30,783 nucleotides of DNA from Actinomycetes bacterium. Its GTDB lineage: Bacteria > Actinomycetota > Acidimicrobiia > Acidimicrobiales > RAAP-2. Position numbers and translations under genes: made by a program. The notes under the pieces are model-generated. The model was not told the DNA's origin. It worked only from the letters and a program-made list of their open reading frames with translations, and made no database searches. Below, piece after piece: positions 1 through 8,120 of this stretch (positions are counted from its first letter, which is position 1; each line of letters opens with the position of its first letter). Where the stretch lies: NCBI GenBank assembly GCA_021781315.1, contig JAJXXB010000118.1, positions 1-30,783 of the forward strand, in the 5' to 3' direction.

Positions 1-479
1 GTGAGTTCGAGATCCGCGGCCCTTGGATCACCGGCTCGTACTACGGCGTCGACGCGCCCGAGCGCTTCCACGACGGCTGGCTCAAGACCGGTGACATCGG
101 CACCCTCGACGCCGAGGGCTTCATGGTCATCAGTGACCGTTCGAAGGACGTGATCAAGTCCGGTGGGGAGTGGATCAGCTCGGTCGAGCTCGAGAGCAAC
201 GTGATGGCCCACCCGGCCGTCTTCGAGGCCGCGGTGGTGGCCGTGCCCGACCCCAAGTGGGACGAGCGACCCCTGTGTTGCGTCGTGTTGCGCCCCGACG
301 CGAGCGCCACGGCCGAGGAGCTGCGCGACTTCCTGGCGCCGCGCGTGGCCAAGTGGTGGCTGCCCGAGCACTGGAGTTTCGTCGAGTCCATTCCCAAGAC
401 GAGCGTCGGCAAATTCGACAAGAAGGTCCTTCGCGCGCTCTACGCGGAGGGATCCCTCGACGTGATCACCCTCGACTAG
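1..479 (+). CDS. Acyl-CoA synthetase (AMP-forming), 3' part only
   Basis: This is the C-terminal 158 residues of an ANL-superfamily acyl-CoA/fatty-acid-CoA ligase; the start lies outside the window, and the frame enters at base 3. The enzyme activates a carboxylic acid with ATP to an acyl-adenylate and then forms the CoA thioester. Visible motifs are GWLKTGD (adenylate-binding Asp), the hinge DRSKDVIKSGGEWIS, which begins the mobile C-terminal domain, and PKTSVGKFDKK with the catalytic Lys near the end. The hinge wording resembles medium/long-chain AlkK-type ligases more than acetyl-CoA synthetase. Substrate cannot be decided. Its TAG stop overlaps the GTG start of the next gene. Confidence 0.93.
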   Translation, partial: EFEIRGPWITGSYYGVDAPERFHDGWLKTGDIGTLDAEGFMVISDRSKDVIKSGGEWISSVELESNVMAHPAVFEAAVVAVPDPKWDERPLCCVVLRPDASATAEELRDFLAPRVAKWWLPEHWSFVESIPKTSVGKFDKKVLRALYAEGSLDVITLD

Positions 480-673
480 TGGCTGACCTCGACGGCCTCG
501 CCGACCAGATCGCCCACCTCGAGAAAGAGGTGACCGACGCGATCTTTGACACCGTGCGCGCCCAGTTGCGCGCCGACGACGTCAATGCCAAGGAGCTCGA
601 GAAGCGCCTCGCCAAGGTCCGTCGCTCGCTGCAAAAGGCCGAGGCACTCCTGCGCGGCGTTGAGACCGACTAG
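479..673 (+). CDS. Small coiled-coil protein, unknown function
   Basis: A 64-residue protein starting at GTG 479, whose G is the last base of the upstream TAG stop, so translation is probably coupled to the acyl-CoA synthetase. It is rich in Glu, Lys, Leu and Ala with heptad-like spacing over nearly its whole length, suggesting one long helix or a helical hairpin. It has no signal peptide, membrane segment or cysteine. I recognise no family. The tight coupling argues that it is translated and perhaps acts with the ligase, but this is inference. Its stop shares the bases CTAG with the stop of the convergent LOG gene. A longer reading of this frame from further upstream would overlap the synthetase out of frame and is unlikely. 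Confidence 0.7.
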   Translation: MADLDGLADQIAHLEKEVTDAIFDTVRAQLRADDVNAKELEKRLAKVRRSLQKAEALLRGVETD

Positions 674-1632
674 CTCGCGCGGTTGAGTTCGTCGATCACC
701 CGGCGAAGCGCCACGTAGCTGCGCCCGTCGAAGGCGAAGGACACCGAGGTGCCCTCGACCGTGTAGGGCGCGAAGCGTGGCTCCCGCTCGGCGAGGGCCG
801 CCGTCTGCGGCTCGCTCGGAGCGCGGCGCAACTCGATGGTCGCGCGACCCGCCGTGAGGCTGAAGCGCACGAAGTTGCTGTAGTAGTGCTCGATCGTCGC
901 AACGGCCTCGTCGATCGAGTGACAGACCTCCCAGAGGCACTCGCTGTCACCATCGAGGTAGCCCGGAGCCATCACCGAACGCTCCATGAAATGGAGCCAC
1001 TGGTCCCAGTACGTGCCCTCGGGCGTGTCCATGAGAATGATCGGCGACGGCCTGGTCTTGCCGGTGTGCATCAACGTCAGCAGCTCGTAGGCCTCGTCCA
1101 GCGTGCCCAGTCCGCCCGGGAAGAAGACGAACGCGAGTGACTCCTTGGTCAGGGCGACCTTGCGCGTGAAGAAGTACTTCATCTCCACCAGACGCGTCTC
1201 GGCGTCGACGAAGGGATTGGCGCTCTGCTCAAAGGGCAGGTCGACGTTCACGCCGATCGTGTGCTCGCGGCCCGCGCCGCGCGCGGCGGCCTCCATGATG
1301 CCCGGTCCGGCGCCGGAGACCGTGATCCATCCCCGCTCGGCCATCGCGGCACTGAGACGCTCGGCCATGGCGTAGTGGGGATCGGAGTCGGCCACGCGGG
1401 CCGAACCGAACACGGTGAGCTTGGGGCGCTCGTGCCAGGGCGAGAAGACGGCGCTCGCCGCGACGAGCTCGGTCAGCGCGCGGACCGCGATGCCCAAGTC
1501 GTCGCTCGAGGCCCGCGCCGCGGCCAGCTCGACGATCGACTCGGTGAGGGCACGCAGCTCGTCGGTGCGTTCGGCGTCCTGGGGGTAACGGGCCGTGAGG
1601 GCGTCAACGAAGGAGTCGGCGAAGTCGTGCAT
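670..1632 (-). CDS. LOG family protein (Rossmann-fold nucleotide-binding)
   Basis: A 320-residue protein of the LOG / 'lysine decarboxylase-like' family (TIGR00730 type). Characterised members are phosphoribohydrolases that release free cytokinin-type bases from nucleoside monophosphates, or act on AMP-like nucleotides. The diagnostic motif PGGLGTLDE lies at residues 172-180, preceded by the nucleotide-binding SGAGPGIMEAA (about 107-117). It is longer than the roughly 190-220 residue plant-type LOG proteins, with an extra N-terminal helical part (1-70) and a C-terminal extension, so it is closer to the longer bacterial subgroup. The ATG follows the FbiC stop codon directly (TAG-ATG), which indicates one operon. 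The true substrate is unknown. Confidence 0.88.
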   Translation of the reverse strand: MHDFADSFVDALTARYPQDAERTDELRALTESIVELAAARASSDDLGIAVRALTELVAASAVFSPWHERPKLTVFGSARVADSDPHYAMAERLSAAMAERGWITVSGAGPGIMEAAARGAGREHTIGVNVDLPFEQSANPFVDAETRLVEMKYFFTRKVALTKESLAFVFFPGGLGTLDEAYELLTLMHTGKTRPSPIILMDTPEGTYWDQWLHFMERSVMAPGYLDGDSECLWEVCHSIDEAVATIEHYYSNFVRFSLTAGRATIELRRAPSEPQTAALAEREPRFAPYTVEGTSVSFAFDGRSYVALRRVIDELNRAS

Positions 1633-3894
1633 CTAGAGCGTCTGGTAGAGCGTGCCGCGTTGGCGCAGGGGACGGCCGAGCGGCTCGACGAGCGCTTCCA
1701 GGGTGGCCACGTCCATCTCCTGACCGTGGGCGGCACCGGCGGCGCGCGAGATGTTCTCGTCCATCAACGTGCCACCGACGTCGTTGGCGCCGGCGCTGAG
1801 GATGTCACGCGCACCCTCGACGCCCATCTTGACCCAGCTGACCTGGATGTTGTCGATGAGTGTCGCGTAGTGCAGGCGTGCGACAGAGTGCATCAACACG
1901 GTCTCGCGATAGGTCGGTCCGCGCCGGGCGCGCCCGCGCAGGAACAGCGGCGTCGCCATGTGCACGAAGGGCAGGGGGACGAATTCGGTAAAGCCCCCGG
2001 TCTCTTCCTGCAGGGCGCGCGTCACCAGGAGGTGGCGCGCCCAACTCGACGGCTCCTCGATGGCGCCGAACATGATCGTGATGTTCGAGCGCAAGCCCAC
2101 GTGATGAGCCGCGCGGTGCACCGCGAGCCACTGGTCGCTCGAGATCTTGTCGGGGCAGAGGATGGCGCGCACCGGGTCGTCAAGGATCTCCGCGGCGGTG
2201 CCCGGCAGGGTCTTGAGTCCGGCGTCGCGCAGGCGCGTGAGGTAACTCTCGAGGTCCATCTCGGAACGCCGTGCCCCCTCGAAGACCTCGAGCGCGCTGA
2301 AGGCGTGGATGTGGATCGTGGGCGAGCCCGCGCGAACCGCCGCCAGCACATCGACGTAGTAGTCACCGTCGAAGTTCGGGTGGATGCCGCCCTGGAGACA
2401 GACCTCGGTGGCGCCGCGCGCCTCGGCCTCGCGCACGCGCTCGGCGATCTCGTCGAGGCTCAGCAAGTAGGGGTCGCCGCGTAGGTTGAGCGACAGCGGA
2501 CCCTTGGAGAACGCGCAGAAGCGGCACTTGAACGTGCAGACGTTGGTGTAGTTGATGTTGCGATTCACGACGAAACTGACGTCGTCGCCCACGCGTGCGC
2601 GGCGCACGTCGTCGGCCAGTTCGCGCACCAGGTGGTAGTCCCCGCCGCGCGCGTCGAAGAGGGTCACGAGCTCGCGATGATCGAAGGCGTACCCCGGCTC
2701 GTAGCGCGCCAGGATCGATCCCACGTCGCTGGTCGTGACCCGTCGAGAAGGCGGGGCCGGGGGAGGGGACTCGAGACCCGGGCTCCAGTCACCCCCGCGG
2801 GCGAGGAAGTGCGAATCGGCGCCCGCGAGCATCGCGGGACGCACGCGCTCGTCGACGAAGCGCTCGCCCTGGCTCGCGAACTCGGGATAGATCGTCAGAC
2901 GCGGCACCAGGTGCAGGCCACGCGACGCGCACTGTTCGGAGAGGGTCGCCACCGCCGGCCAGGCCCGCTCGGGATTGACGTGGTCGATCGTCACCGGCGA
3001 GATCCCGCCGAAGTCGTCGATGCCGAAGTCGAGCAGCGCCGTGGGGTCGTCGCTGAGATTTGGCGGTGCCTGGAGGTGGATGGACGCGGGCAGGATCAGG
3101 CGCGCCACGGCGATCGTCCAGTGGTACTCCTCGTCCGAGGGTGCCGGATCGTGGGCCATGGCGGTGCGCGCCTTAGGTAGGAAGTTCTGGACGATGACTT
3201 CTTGCACGTGGCCAAAGCGCGCGTGCGATTCGGCAATCGCGGCCAACGTCGCGAGGCGATCCTCGCGCGACTCACCGATGCCCACGAGAAGTCCGGTCGT
3301 GAAGGGGATCTGCAGTTCGCCCGCGGCCTCCAGGGTGGCCAGGCGTCGTTCCGGGGCCTTATCGGGTGCGAGGCGGTGGGCGGCCACGTCGGCGAGGGTC
3401 TCGAGCATCATGCCCTGAGAGGCGCTGACCGTCCGCAGTTGGGCCAACTCGTGGGCGTAGAGCGCGCCCGCGTTGGCGTGCGGGAGCAGACCAGTCGACT
3501 CGAGGACCATCTGGGCGGCGCTCGCCACGTAGTCGACCGTCGAGTGGTAGCCGCGCGCGGCCAGCCATCGCGCGGCCTCGTCGTAGCGCAACTCGGGCCG
3601 CTCGCCCAGGGTGAACAGCGCCTCGCTGCAGCCGGCTCGCTGGCCCGCCTCGGCGATCGTCATCACCTCGTCCAAAGCGAGGTAGGGACTCTCGACGTGC
3701 GCGGGCGCCTGGGCGAACGTGCAGTACCCGCAGCGATCTCGACAGAGCTTGGTGAGAGGAATGAACACCTTGGGTGAATAGGTCACGACCGACCCGTACG
3801 TCGCTCGGGCGATCGCGACTGCCTCGCGAGCCAGGTCCTCGAGGGGAGCGCGCAGCAGGTCCGACGCGGTGAGGGGCGAGCCCAGCATCGTCAT
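1633..3894 (-). CDS. fbiC: FO synthase, fused CofG-CofH (FbiC)
   Basis: A 753-residue bifunctional radical-SAM enzyme that joins tyrosine and 5-amino-6-ribitylamino-uracil to form FO (7,8-didemethyl-8-hydroxy-5-deazariboflavin), the chromophore of coenzyme F420. The N-terminal CofG half carries a CX3CX2C cluster motif at C51, C55 and C58 (CRDRCGYC). The C-terminal CofH half carries a second at C453, C457 and C460 (CTFKCRFC). Such fusion is typical of Actinobacteria, and this one is somewhat shorter than the mycobacterial protein. The ATG at 3894 was chosen because a TAGGAT hexamer ends 6 nt upstream, fitting a leaderless mRNA; a second in-frame ATG follows two codons later. It shows that the host makes F420. 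Confidence 0.95.
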   Translation of the reverse strand: MTMLGSPLTASDLLRAPLEDLAREAVAIARATYGSVVTYSPKVFIPLTKLCRDRCGYCTFAQAPAHVESPYLALDEVMTIAEAGQRAGCSEALFTLGERPELRYDEAARWLAARGYHSTVDYVASAAQMVLESTGLLPHANAGALYAHELAQLRTVSASQGMMLETLADVAAHRLAPDKAPERRLATLEAAGELQIPFTTGLLVGIGESREDRLATLAAIAESHARFGHVQEVIVQNFLPKARTAMAHDPAPSDEEYHWTIAVARLILPASIHLQAPPNLSDDPTALLDFGIDDFGGISPVTIDHVNPERAWPAVATLSEQCASRGLHLVPRLTIYPEFASQGERFVDERVRPAMLAGADSHFLARGGDWSPGLESPPPAPPSRRVTTSDVGSILARYEPGYAFDHRELVTLFDARGGDYHLVRELADDVRRARVGDDVSFVVNRNINYTNVCTFKCRFCAFSKGPLSLNLRGDPYLLSLDEIAERVREAEARGATEVCLQGGIHPNFDGDYYVDVLAAVRAGSPTIHIHAFSALEVFEGARRSEMDLESYLTRLRDAGLKTLPGTAAEILDDPVRAILCPDKISSDQWLAVHRAAHHVGLRSNITIMFGAIEEPSSWARHLLVTRALQEETGGFTEFVPLPFVHMATPLFLRGRARRGPTYRETVLMHSVARLHYATLIDNIQVSWVKMGVEGARDILSAGANDVGGTLMDENISRAAGAAHGQEMDVATLEALVEPLGRPLRQRGTLYQTL

Positions 3895-3900
3895 GGCGTC

Positions 3901-3906
3901 ATCCTA
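3901..3906 (-). promoter_or_regulatory. -10 element of fbiC, leaderless
   Basis: On the minus strand TAGGAT ends exactly 6 nt before the fbiC ATG at 3894, so transcription would start at or next to the A of ATG. No Shine-Dalgarno sequence or clear -35 is visible. Confidence 0.5.
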
Positions 3907-3913
3907 GGACGCG

Positions 3914-3943
3914 GGACCGAGAGACGAATCGACGTCGCGGTCC
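3914..3943. repeat. Inverted repeat GGACCG / CGGTCC
   Basis: A perfect 6-bp inverted repeat (3914-3919 and 3938-3943) with an 18-base spacer lies between the 3' end of the transaldolase gene and the fbiC promoter. It could be a weak transcription terminator or a protein-binding site. It lacks a T-run, and nothing else supports a function. Confidence 0.2.
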
Positions 3944-4011
3944 TGGTCGCGGCGAACGCCTCGACCGCGGAGGCCAGGGCGAGTGCCGGGAGCGGTTGTG
4001 GACGCGTGGGC

Positions 4012-5124
4012 CTAGGAGAGTCGCGTCTGGGCGGCCGCCACCGTCGCGAGGACCTCCTCGTAGGAGGTCACGAAGGCGGTGACGCCGTCTCGCTCGAGTT
4101 GGGCGGTCACCGCGGCCAGTGACACGTCGGGAGCCAGGCCGTCGAGGCGCGACGCCTCGGCGCGACGAACGGCGACGTCAACGAGAAGCGACGCCGCGAA
4201 CCGCCCGTGATCCAAGGCGGCGTCGAGCGTTGCGTCGGGCATCGTGTTGACGGTCTCGGGGGCGACGAGGGCGTTCACGTAGAGCAGGTCGTCGTAGAGG
4301 GGGTTCTTCGTCGACGTCGACGCCCACAGGGGACGTTGAACCTGGGCGCCGCGGCCGAGCAGCTCGAGGACCTCGGGTGAGTCCATGAGGCGCTGATACG
4401 TGTCGTAGGCCAGTGCCGCCTGGGCGTTGGCCGCCGTTCCGCGCCGCGGGTCGCCCTCGGCGAGCAGCGCGTCCACGGCCACGTCGACGCGCGACACGAA
4501 GAAGGAGGCCACGCTCGCGATGCGCGAGACGTCGTGTCCCGCCGCGATCGCTCCGCGCAGGCCCTTCACCCAGGCTCCGATCACGTCCGCGTAGCGATCG
4601 ACAGAGAAGATCAGCGTCACGTTGACGTTGACACCGTGCGAGAGCACTTCGCTGATCGCGGGTAGCCCCTCGACCGTCGCGGGGATTTTGATCATCAAAT
4701 TCGCCCGGTCTACTTCGTTCCACAGGCGCAGCGCGGCCGCGATGGTGGCCTCGGTGTCACGCGCGAGGCGCGGGGACACTTCGAGAGAGACGAAGCCATC
4801 ACCGTGACGGTGACGTCGGGCGTCGAAGTCAGCCTGGGACGCGCGGTGGACGTCGGCGAGGACGTCGCAGGCCTCGCGCACGTCGCTCACCGCGAGCGCC
4901 TCGAAGAGCGCCTCCGGCTCGAGGGGACCGGCCTGGCGGATCGCCTCGTCATAGGCCGTCGACGTGGCCAGGGCCTTGGCGAAGATTGACGGATTCGAGG
5001 TGACGCCGCGAACCCCGTGCTCGACGAGACCCGCCAGCGTGCCGTCATGGAGCCAGTCACGGCGGATGTTGTCGATCCACGGGCTCTGTCCGTAGATGTC
5101 GAAGAGGTCGTTCAACCGGGTCAC
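4012..5124 (-). CDS. tal: Transaldolase
   Basis: A 370-residue transaldolase that moves a dihydroxyacetone unit between sugar phosphates in the non-oxidative pentose phosphate pathway. The N-terminal GVRGVTSNPSIFAKA segment and the Schiff-base lysine K146 in LMIKIPATVEG are clear. The length fits the longer bacterial and actinobacterial type. The start is GTG at 5124, which overlaps the transketolase stop codon (GTGA), so the two genes are translationally coupled and work in consecutive steps of one pathway. The downstream gap of about 115 bp separates it from the fbiC promoter. Confidence 0.95.
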   Translation of the reverse strand: MTRLNDLFDIYGQSPWIDNIRRDWLHDGTLAGLVEHGVRGVTSNPSIFAKALATSTAYDEAIRQAGPLEPEALFEALAVSDVREACDVLADVHRASQADFDARRHRHGDGFVSLEVSPRLARDTEATIAAALRLWNEVDRANLMIKIPATVEGLPAISEVLSHGVNVNVTLIFSVDRYADVIGAWVKGLRGAIAAGHDVSRIASVASFFVSRVDVAVDALLAEGDPRRGTAANAQAALAYDTYQRLMDSPEVLELLGRGAQVQRPLWASTSTKNPLYDDLLYVNALVAPETVNTMPDATLDAALDHGRFAASLLVDVAVRRAEASRLDGLAPDVSLAAVTAQLERDGVTAFVTSYEEVLATVAAAQTRLS

Positions 5125-7112
5125 TGGTGCAACTCCTCCATGACGTGGGCCACGAGGGCGTCGGCGTTGAGGCCGAAGTGCTCAAACAGGTAGGGCGCGG
5201 GTCCCGAAAGCCCGAAGGTGTCGATGCCGATCGCGTGGTCCACGTAGCGGAACCAGCCGAGGGTCGCCCCGGCCTCGAGGGCCACCGAGGGAACGTCGCG
5301 GCGCAACACCGAGGCCCGGTAGGCGTCGCTCTGCTCCTCGAAGCACTCCCAGCACGGCAGGGCGACCACGCGGGTGGCGACGCCGCGGCGGGCGAGCTCG
5401 TCGTGGGCGAGCAGGCACTGCGAGACCTCCGATCCCGTTCCCACCAGTGTGAAGCGGGCGTCGGGATCCTCGCGCACCACGTAGCCGCCACGATGGGCGC
5501 CCTCGGCCGACGCGGCGGCGTCGGCGCCCTCGAAGACCGCAAGGTCCTGGCGTGAGAGAACGAGCGCCGTCGCGGGGGGATGGGCCTTGGACAGATAGCG
5601 ACCAACGAGGTCGAGGGTCTCGTTGGCGTCGCTCGGACGCACCACGTGCAGGTGAGGCATGGCCCGCAGGCTCATGAGGTGCTCGATCGGCTGGTGGGTG
5701 GGGCCGTCTTCGCCGACGCCCACCGAGTCGTGGGTGAACACGAACAGTGCGCTGGCGTGACTCAGGGCCGCGAGGCGAAGCGCCGGGCGCATGTAGTCGC
5801 TAAAGACGAAGAAGGTCGAGCCGATCGGGCGCACACCGCCGTGGTGGGCCTGTCCGACGAGGACGGCGCCCATCGCGAACTCGCGCACGCCGTAGTGGAT
5901 CTGGCGGCCTCCCGGGTTCGCCACACCCTGAGCGCTCGCACCCTTGAGAATCACCCCGGTGTTGTCGGTGAGGTCGGCCGATCCCGCGGTGACGGCGTGA
6001 GTCTGAGGGAAATACACGTCCATGGCGCGCTGGAGAGCCTTGCGCGTGGCGACCAGGCTGCCGCCGTCGAAGGGGGCCGGGTGTTCGCTGAAGTGGGCGG
6101 CACCGTTCGAGTCGAGTTGCTCGCGTAGTCGCCGTCCTCGGTCACCGGCGGCCGCCAGTCGCTCGTACCACGCGATGCGCGTCTCGCGGCGAGAGCCCAG
6201 TCCCTCGAGCAGACCCTCGCGGATCGTGGGGTCCAGGTGGAAGGGCTCGTCGACCACGCCGAGGAGCGCCTTGGCTGCCGAAATCGACGCGGCCGTAAAG
6301 GGTGAGCCGTGCGCCTCGCGTCGGTCCATCATGTCCGGCGCGGGAAAGCCGATGTGCGAGCGGATGATGACGAGCGTGGGCCGTTCGGTCTCGGCCATTG
6401 CCTCGTGGGCCGCGGCCTCGAGGGTGTCGAGTTCGTTGGCGGCCTCGCCGAGCTCGATGACGTGCCAGCCGTAGGCGCGAAAGCGCATCGCGGTGTCGTC
6501 GTGCAGGGCCAGTTCGGTCGGCCCGTCGATGGTGATGTGGTTGTCGTCGTAGAAGACGGTCAGCCGGTCTAGGCCCAGCGAGCCGGCCAGTGACGCGGCC
6601 TCGTGGCTGATGCCCTCCTCGATGCAGCCGTCTCCGGCGAGAACCCAGACACGGTGGCTGACGAGCGTCTCGTCGTAGTCCTCGCGCAGGACGCGTTCGG
6701 CGATCGCCATGCCGACCCCGTTGGCGATGCCCTGGCCCAAGGGACCCGTCGTCACCTCGACGGTCGGCGCGTGTCCCCGCTCGGGGTGGCCCGGGGTGCG
6801 TGAGTGGGGCTGGCGGAAGTTGCGCAGGTCCTCGAGCGTCAGGTCGTAGCCGAAGGCGTTGGCCAGTCCGTATTGGAGGATCGAGGCGTGACCGCAGCTG
6901 AGGATGAAGCGGTCACGGTCGGGCCACTCGGGCGCGGTGGGGTCGTGGCGCATCACGCGATTGAACAGCGTCACGCCCAGCGGCGCCAGCGCCATGGCCG
7001 TGCCGCTGTGGCCCGACTTGGCGGCGGCGGGCGCGTCCATGGCCAGGGCCACGATCTGACGGATCGCCCGGCCCTCGAGTTCGTTGGCACCGGGATAGAG
7101 ATCGTCGATCAT
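5121..7112 (-). CDS. tkt: Transketolase
   Basis: A 663-residue thiamine-diphosphate enzyme that transfers two-carbon units between ketose and aldose phosphates in the pentose phosphate pathway. The ThDP/Mg motif begins at GDGCIEEG and continues to the Asn in YDDNHITIDG; the N-terminal substrate/cofactor histidines are in SGHSGTAMA, and the pyrimidine-domain signature HDSVGVGEDGPTHQPIEH is complete. Length is normal for bacterial transketolase. It is the first gene of a two-gene operon with tal. The ATG at 7112 is preceded 7 nt upstream by TACTGT, which predicts a leaderless transcript; no Shine-Dalgarno is visible. It is divergent from the thioesterase gene, with 58 bp between the starts. Confidence 0.96.
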   Translation of the reverse strand: MIDDLYPGANELEGRAIRQIVALAMDAPAAAKSGHSGTAMALAPLGVTLFNRVMRHDPTAPEWPDRDRFILSCGHASILQYGLANAFGYDLTLEDLRNFRQPHSRTPGHPERGHAPTVEVTTGPLGQGIANGVGMAIAERVLREDYDETLVSHRVWVLAGDGCIEEGISHEAASLAGSLGLDRLTVFYDDNHITIDGPTELALHDDTAMRFRAYGWHVIELGEAANELDTLEAAAHEAMAETERPTLVIIRSHIGFPAPDMMDRREAHGSPFTAASISAAKALLGVVDEPFHLDPTIREGLLEGLGSRRETRIAWYERLAAAGDRGRRLREQLDSNGAAHFSEHPAPFDGGSLVATRKALQRAMDVYFPQTHAVTAGSADLTDNTGVILKGASAQGVANPGGRQIHYGVREFAMGAVLVGQAHHGGVRPIGSTFFVFSDYMRPALRLAALSHASALFVFTHDSVGVGEDGPTHQPIEHLMSLRAMPHLHVVRPSDANETLDLVGRYLSKAHPPATALVLSRQDLAVFEGADAAASAEGAHRGGYVVREDPDARFTLVGTGSEVSQCLLAHDELARRGVATRVVALPCWECFEEQSDAYRASVLRRDVPSVALEAGATLGWFRYVDHAIGIDTFGLSGPAPYLFEHFGLNADALVAHVMEELHQ

Positions 7113-7119
7113 GGCTAGA

Positions 7120-7125
7120 ACAGTA
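7120..7125 (-). promoter_or_regulatory. -10 element of tkt, leaderless
   Basis: Minus-strand TACTGT ends 7 nt before the tkt ATG. It lies back to back with the thioesterase promoter in a 58-bp divergent gap. Confidence 0.45.
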
Positions 7126-7158
7126 ACAATTCGTCGCGTCGCTCGACCGAACCAGGGC

Positions 7159-7164
7159 TAGCCT
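7159..7164 (+). promoter_or_regulatory. -10 element of thioesterase gene, leaderless
   Basis: TAGCCT ends 6 nt before the GTG start at 7171, and no Shine-Dalgarno is present in the six bases between. The spacing places the transcript start at the G of GTG. Confidence 0.45.
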
Positions 7165-7170
7165 CGGGGC

Positions 7171-7569
7171 GTGCCACTCCAGGTGCCGCCCAACTGCGAT
7201 CTGACGCTCGGATTGACCTGCCTGGACAAGTCCACCCCCGGCACGAGCGTCTGGTCCATGGTGGCCGACGAGCGCTTCGCGAATCCCGCCGGCTTGGTCC
7301 AGGGCGGTTTCCTTGGCGCCTTCGCGGACTCGGCGATGGGCGCCTGTGCCGTCTCAAGCGTCGGCACCCGCAAGGTCTACGTGGCGAACACGGAGATGAA
7401 GATCTCGTTTCTGCGACCCATCATGGTGGGCACTCGCTTGACCTGCACCGCGACGAGCACCAAGGAGGGTCGCAGCGTCGTCTTCGTCGCGGCGCGCATC
7501 ACTGACGACACCCACAACCTGGTGGCGACGGCGAGCTCGAGTTACCTGGTCAAAGAGCGCAGTGAGTAG
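7171..7569 (+). CDS. PaaI-type hotdog-fold thioesterase
   Basis: A 132-residue hotdog-fold protein of the PaaI/YbgC-like acyl-CoA thioesterase group. The family signature is seen in NPAGLVQGGFLGAFADSAMG (about residues 32-51), where bacterial PaaI proteins usually have HGG with an Asp or Glu on the following helix; here Q-G-G replaces H-G-G, while the Asp in FADSA is kept. The later segment ending in the MKISFLRPI strand is also typical. It should hydrolyse an acyl- or aryl-CoA, but the substrate is unknown and the missing His may alter activity. The GTG start is supported by the TAGCCT hexamer 6 nt upstream. Confidence 0.82.
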   Translation: MPLQVPPNCDLTLGLTCLDKSTPGTSVWSMVADERFANPAGLVQGGFLGAFADSAMGACAVSSVGTRKVYVANTEMKISFLRPIMVGTRLTCTATSTKEGRSVVFVAARITDDTHNLVATASSSYLVKERSE

Positions 7570-7572
7570 GCT
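7567..7572 (+). promoter_or_regulatory. -10 element upstream of holin-like gene, overlapping a stop codon
   Basis: TAGGCT ends 6 nt before the GTG start at 7579. Its first three bases are the TAG stop of the thioesterase gene. The sequence could therefore be chance plus a stop codon, so confidence is limited. Confidence 0.35.
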
Positions 7573-7578
7573 GAGGGC

Positions 7579-7932
7579 GTGAAACTTCCGTCCTGGCGCA
7601 AGGTCATGAAGGGCGCCTCGCTCCAACGTGACTTCGACGAGATTCGCGATCTCCTGGTGCGCTACGTGAAGGAAGAGACGATCCAGCCCCTCAAGGACCT
7701 GGGTCGCTACGCGCTCTACGGTGCCATCGGCTCGGTCTTCGTGGGCTTTGGCGCCCTCTTGTTGCTGCTGGGATCGTTGCGCTTCCTCCAGGGCGAGTTC
7801 CCCGTCCTCGACGGCTCGCTCTCGTGGCTGCCGTACTTCATCATCGCGGTGCTCGCCGCCGTCGTCATCGCCCTGACCGCGTGGCGCATCGTCAGCGGCG
7901 AGGCGAAGCGACGCCTGAAGAAGACCTCGTGA
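7579..7932 (+). CDS. Small membrane protein, actinobacterial holin-X-like
   Basis: A 117-residue protein with a cytoplasmic charged N-terminus (about 1-45), two hydrophobic segments (about 47-70 and 84-106) and a short basic tail. This layout resembles the 'phage holin family / Actinobacteriota holin-X' proteins (PF07332-like), which are common chromosomal membrane proteins in Actinobacteria and whose function is unproven. Nothing nearby suggests a phage or lysis cassette. The start is GTG 7579. The stop overlaps the start of the next small gene, so the two are probably translated together. Confidence 0.75.
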   Translation: MKLPSWRKVMKGASLQRDFDEIRDLLVRYVKEETIQPLKDLGRYALYGAIGSVFVGFGALLLLLGSLRFLQGEFPVLDGSLSWLPYFIIAVLAAVVIALTAWRIVSGEAKRRLKKTS

Positions 7933-8120
7933 GCCACGACTCGGCGACGCGACGCGAGTTGGAGAGTTCGCTGCGAGCGTTGCTCCCGGCGGTCGATCCG
8001 ATCAAGGACGCCTCCGAGCAGCCGGCGACCATCGCCACGGTCGGAGTCGGCGGTCTCCTGACGGGTTATCTGTGGGGGCGCTTGCGCGGTCGTCGCATCG
8101 CAAAGCGACGCCGGCGTTGA
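7929..8120 (+). CDS. Small basic membrane-associated protein, unknown
   Basis: A 63-residue protein starting at GTG 7929, overlapping the preceding TGA stop by 3 bases. It has an N-terminal helical polar part, one weakly hydrophobic Gly-rich segment (about 35-48) and a strongly basic tail ending in KRRRR, compatible with a single membrane pass with the tail inside. No family was recognised. Its position directly after the holin-like gene and its coupled start suggest that they form a unit, as often seen when holin-X-like genes are followed by short membrane proteins. Confidence 0.6.
   Translation: MSHDSATRRELESSLRALLPAVDPIKDASEQPATIATVGVGGLLTGYLWGRLRGRRIAKRRRR

Noticed and set aside
1261..2484. 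Long plus-strand open frame opposite fbiC and the LOG gene
   Set aside because: It is antisense to two clear enzymes, encodes Arg/Gly/His-rich sequence without motifs, and is explained by third-position GC bias. The same holds for 8002-8877 (minus), 9379-10323 (minus), 13418-14578 (minus) and 18137-19474 (minus).
7579..7932. Holin-like protein as evidence of a prophage
   Set aside because: No endolysin, structural, integrase or other phage gene is near, and holin-X-like proteins are ordinary chromosomal genes in Actinobacteria.
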